Below are positions 62,980 to 64,000 of a stretch of DNA of 64,000 nucleotides, piece after piece. A program made the position numbers and the translations under genes. The notes below the pieces were generated by a model. That model made no database searches, had not been told where the DNA came from, and was given only the letters and a program-made list of their open reading frames with translations. The stretch comes from Bacteroides fragilis NCTC 9343 (GTDB lineage Bacteria; Bacteroidota; Bacteroidia; Bacteroidales; Bacteroidaceae). Within the stretch, counting starts at the first letter, position 1, and every line of letters starts with the position of its first letter. The stretch lies in contig NC_003228.3 in assembly GCF_000025985.1 (NCBI RefSeq), positions 2,294,001 through 2,358,000 on the forward strand, read 5' to 3'.

Positions 62980-63648
62980 TCATTTTTTTAATTCTACAAT
63001 CCATTCGACAGTAACATGGTTATTGTTAACAGTTCCTGTTAACTCAATATCCTCGACCTGTTCTCCATTCGCTGTATCTATAGCCTCAGGGGTAATTACA
63101 AATTTCACAGTTTCTCCATCCTTAAATCCTATAGTATCAGCGTTTACTGTAACTTTTTTATTGATATGACTTTCTGCGATATGTATATCTTCTTTTTCCC
63201 AATGCACATTAAATATCATAGGTTCCTCCTCTAACATTTTTTTTTGCAGAGCATTCTGATTTTCGATGGCTTCTTGCAAGTTATTGCCAGAAATCGCAGC
63301 CAAAAATCTATTCCTTTTCGGTGATACATGATTCATCGTGATTGGTTCTATAGGACTGGCACTGCTTACTGTTACTCCGGGTACTCCCGCAGGGATAATT
63401 CCTCCGTGAGCAGTCATACAGCCTTGTAATACGATAGGTTTACCATTAACCAAGATTCCCGGTTCTCCTTGTACAATAGTGTCGGGCGGACCACAACATA
63501 CACACATATCACCCATAACAGATATAGGAACTCCATTAACCATTACACCGGGGCATCCTGGACCGATAATAGGCCCTCCAATATGAGGTGTCACCCCTGT
63601 TACCATCGGGCAAATATGATTTAAATTTATAGTAACGATTTGTTTCAT
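62980..63648 (-). CDS. PAAR-domain T6SS spike-tip protein with C-terminal Ig-like extension
   Basis: This 222-residue protein has an N-terminal PAAR-like domain (about 1-105). Repeated Cys/His and Gly-Pro motifs fit a metal-binding spike tip: LNHICPMVTGVTPHIGGPI, GCPGVMVNGVPISVMGDMCV, CCGPPDTIVQGEPGI and GCMTAHGGIIPAGVPGV. After a linker, a C-terminal beta domain (about 145-222) begins IFNVHWEKEDIHIAESHI and contains TVNADTIGFKDGETVKFVI. It probably caps VgrG and recruits the next-encoded effector, whose gene starts 4 bp downstream. Confidence 0.85.
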   Translation of the reverse strand: MKQIVTINLNHICPMVTGVTPHIGGPIIGPGCPGVMVNGVPISVMGDMCVCCGPPDTIVQGEPGILVNGKPIVLQGCMTAHGGIIPAGVPGVTVSSASPIEPITMNHVSPKRNRFLAAISGNNLQEAIENQNALQKKMLEEEPMIFNVHWEKEDIHIAESHINKKVTVNADTIGFKDGETVKFVITPEAIDTANGEQVEDIELTGTVNNNHVTVEWIVELKK

Positions 63649-63669
63649 AATATAGTATGCTTTTTTCGT

Positions 63670-64000
63670 TTACATAATCTCTATTTTATTGGCAGCTCCT
63701 TGTATTGTCGTCTGTTGTCCGGCGACTTGTGTCTGTCCCCCGTTTAGTGTAATCTTGGAATTACCCTCCACTGCAATATTCTTTCCAACCATGTTGATAT
63801 CTGATTTTGCCTCGATGCCGACATTTCCTTTTGCAGCAGTCAATACATCTTTGTCAGCCTGCAATAGTAGATTGCCTTTAGCTGAGCTGTTAATATCCGC
63901 TTCAACCGTCATATCAATGTTCTTTTTAGCTGTAATCTGCACATTCTCTTCAGTATTGATGCAAACATTTTTTGCTGTCAATGTGATGGTTTCTGGGGCA
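63670..64000 (-). CDS. tssI: VgrG (TssI) spike protein, C-terminal fragment (runs off window)
   Basis: The frame is open to the right edge, so only the last 110 residues are visible. They form the repetitive beta-helix typical of the VgrG C-terminus: APETITLTAKNVCINTEE, VQITAKKNIDMTVEADI, NSSAKGNLLLQADKDVLT and IAVEGNSKITLNGGQTQVAG, ending AANKIEIM. The PAAR gene follows after 21 bp, the usual spike order. Upstream T6SS genes (Hcp, sheath, ClpV) would lie beyond 64000. Confidence 0.82.
   Translation of the reverse strand, partial: APETITLTAKNVCINTEENVQITAKKNIDMTVEADINSSAKGNLLLQADKDVLTAAKGNVGIEAKSDINMVGKNIAVEGNSKITLNGGQTQVAGQQTTIQGAANKIEIM

Noticed and set aside
1..64000. CRISPR arrays, tRNA/rRNA genes and intact insertion sequences
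   Set aside because: Looked for throughout. No regularly spaced direct repeats outside coding tracts, no tRNA-like cloverleaf or rRNA sequence, and no transposase frame was recognised.

Overview
The window looks like the chromosome of a gut Bacteroides, probably from the B. fragilis group (species not resolved). The evidence is AT-rich DNA, many TonB-dependent receptors, a SusC/SusD pair, FecI/FecR-type sigma/anti-sigma pairs, type V (Mfa/Fim) fimbrial genes, promoters with the Bacteroides -7 motif TAnnTTTG, and a Bacteroidetes-type (T6SSiii) type VI secretion operon.

Layout. 1-2.9 kb (minus): start of a TonB receptor with an STN domain, its FecR anti-sigma and ECF sigma, and a carboxypeptidase-regulatory-domain protein. 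3.0-7.4 kb: a small PD-(D/E)XK-like protein, an HU protein, an OmpA-family pseudogene with three lesions, and a second sigma/FecR pair whose expected target is reduced to a possible remnant. 7.8-18.2 kb (plus): a fimbrial locus with AraC regulator, DUF3575 and DUF3868/OmpA-like proteins, major subunit, FimB/Mfa2-like subunit and two large tip-like lipoproteins. 18.7-22.4 kb: an S41 protease homologue that seems to lack its catalytic dyad, a 52-bp perfect palindrome, a DUF3795 protein and a MarR-GNAT fusion.

22.5-28.6 kb (minus): a tight operon of TonB receptor, MFS transporter, HemN and HemG. It can be read as import and maturation of late porphyrin intermediates in a heme-auxotrophic lineage. 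29.0-33.8 kb (plus): a collagen-like surface lipoprotein, an OmpA-family partner and an AraC regulator. 34.3-50.0 kb (plus): a FecA-like receptor followed by an accessory-rich SusC/SusD locus (degenerate zinc metallohydrolase lipoprotein, DUF4302, DUF4856 and other lipoproteins) that ends in an orphan SLBB polysaccharide-export-like protein. No glycoside hydrolase is present.

50.2-64.0 kb (minus): a truncated AraC gene, then the distal part of a T6SSiii operon. In transcription order it holds VgrG (C-terminus only), a PAAR protein, a large VasX-like predicted pore-forming effector, two paralogous membrane proteins that look like tandem immunity genes, TssN, TssK, TssG, TssO, two further envelope proteins (TssP/TssQ-like) and TssR. 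Hcp, sheath and ClpV genes are absent and would lie beyond the right edge. The effector/immunity cassette is visibly more AT-rich than the structural genes.
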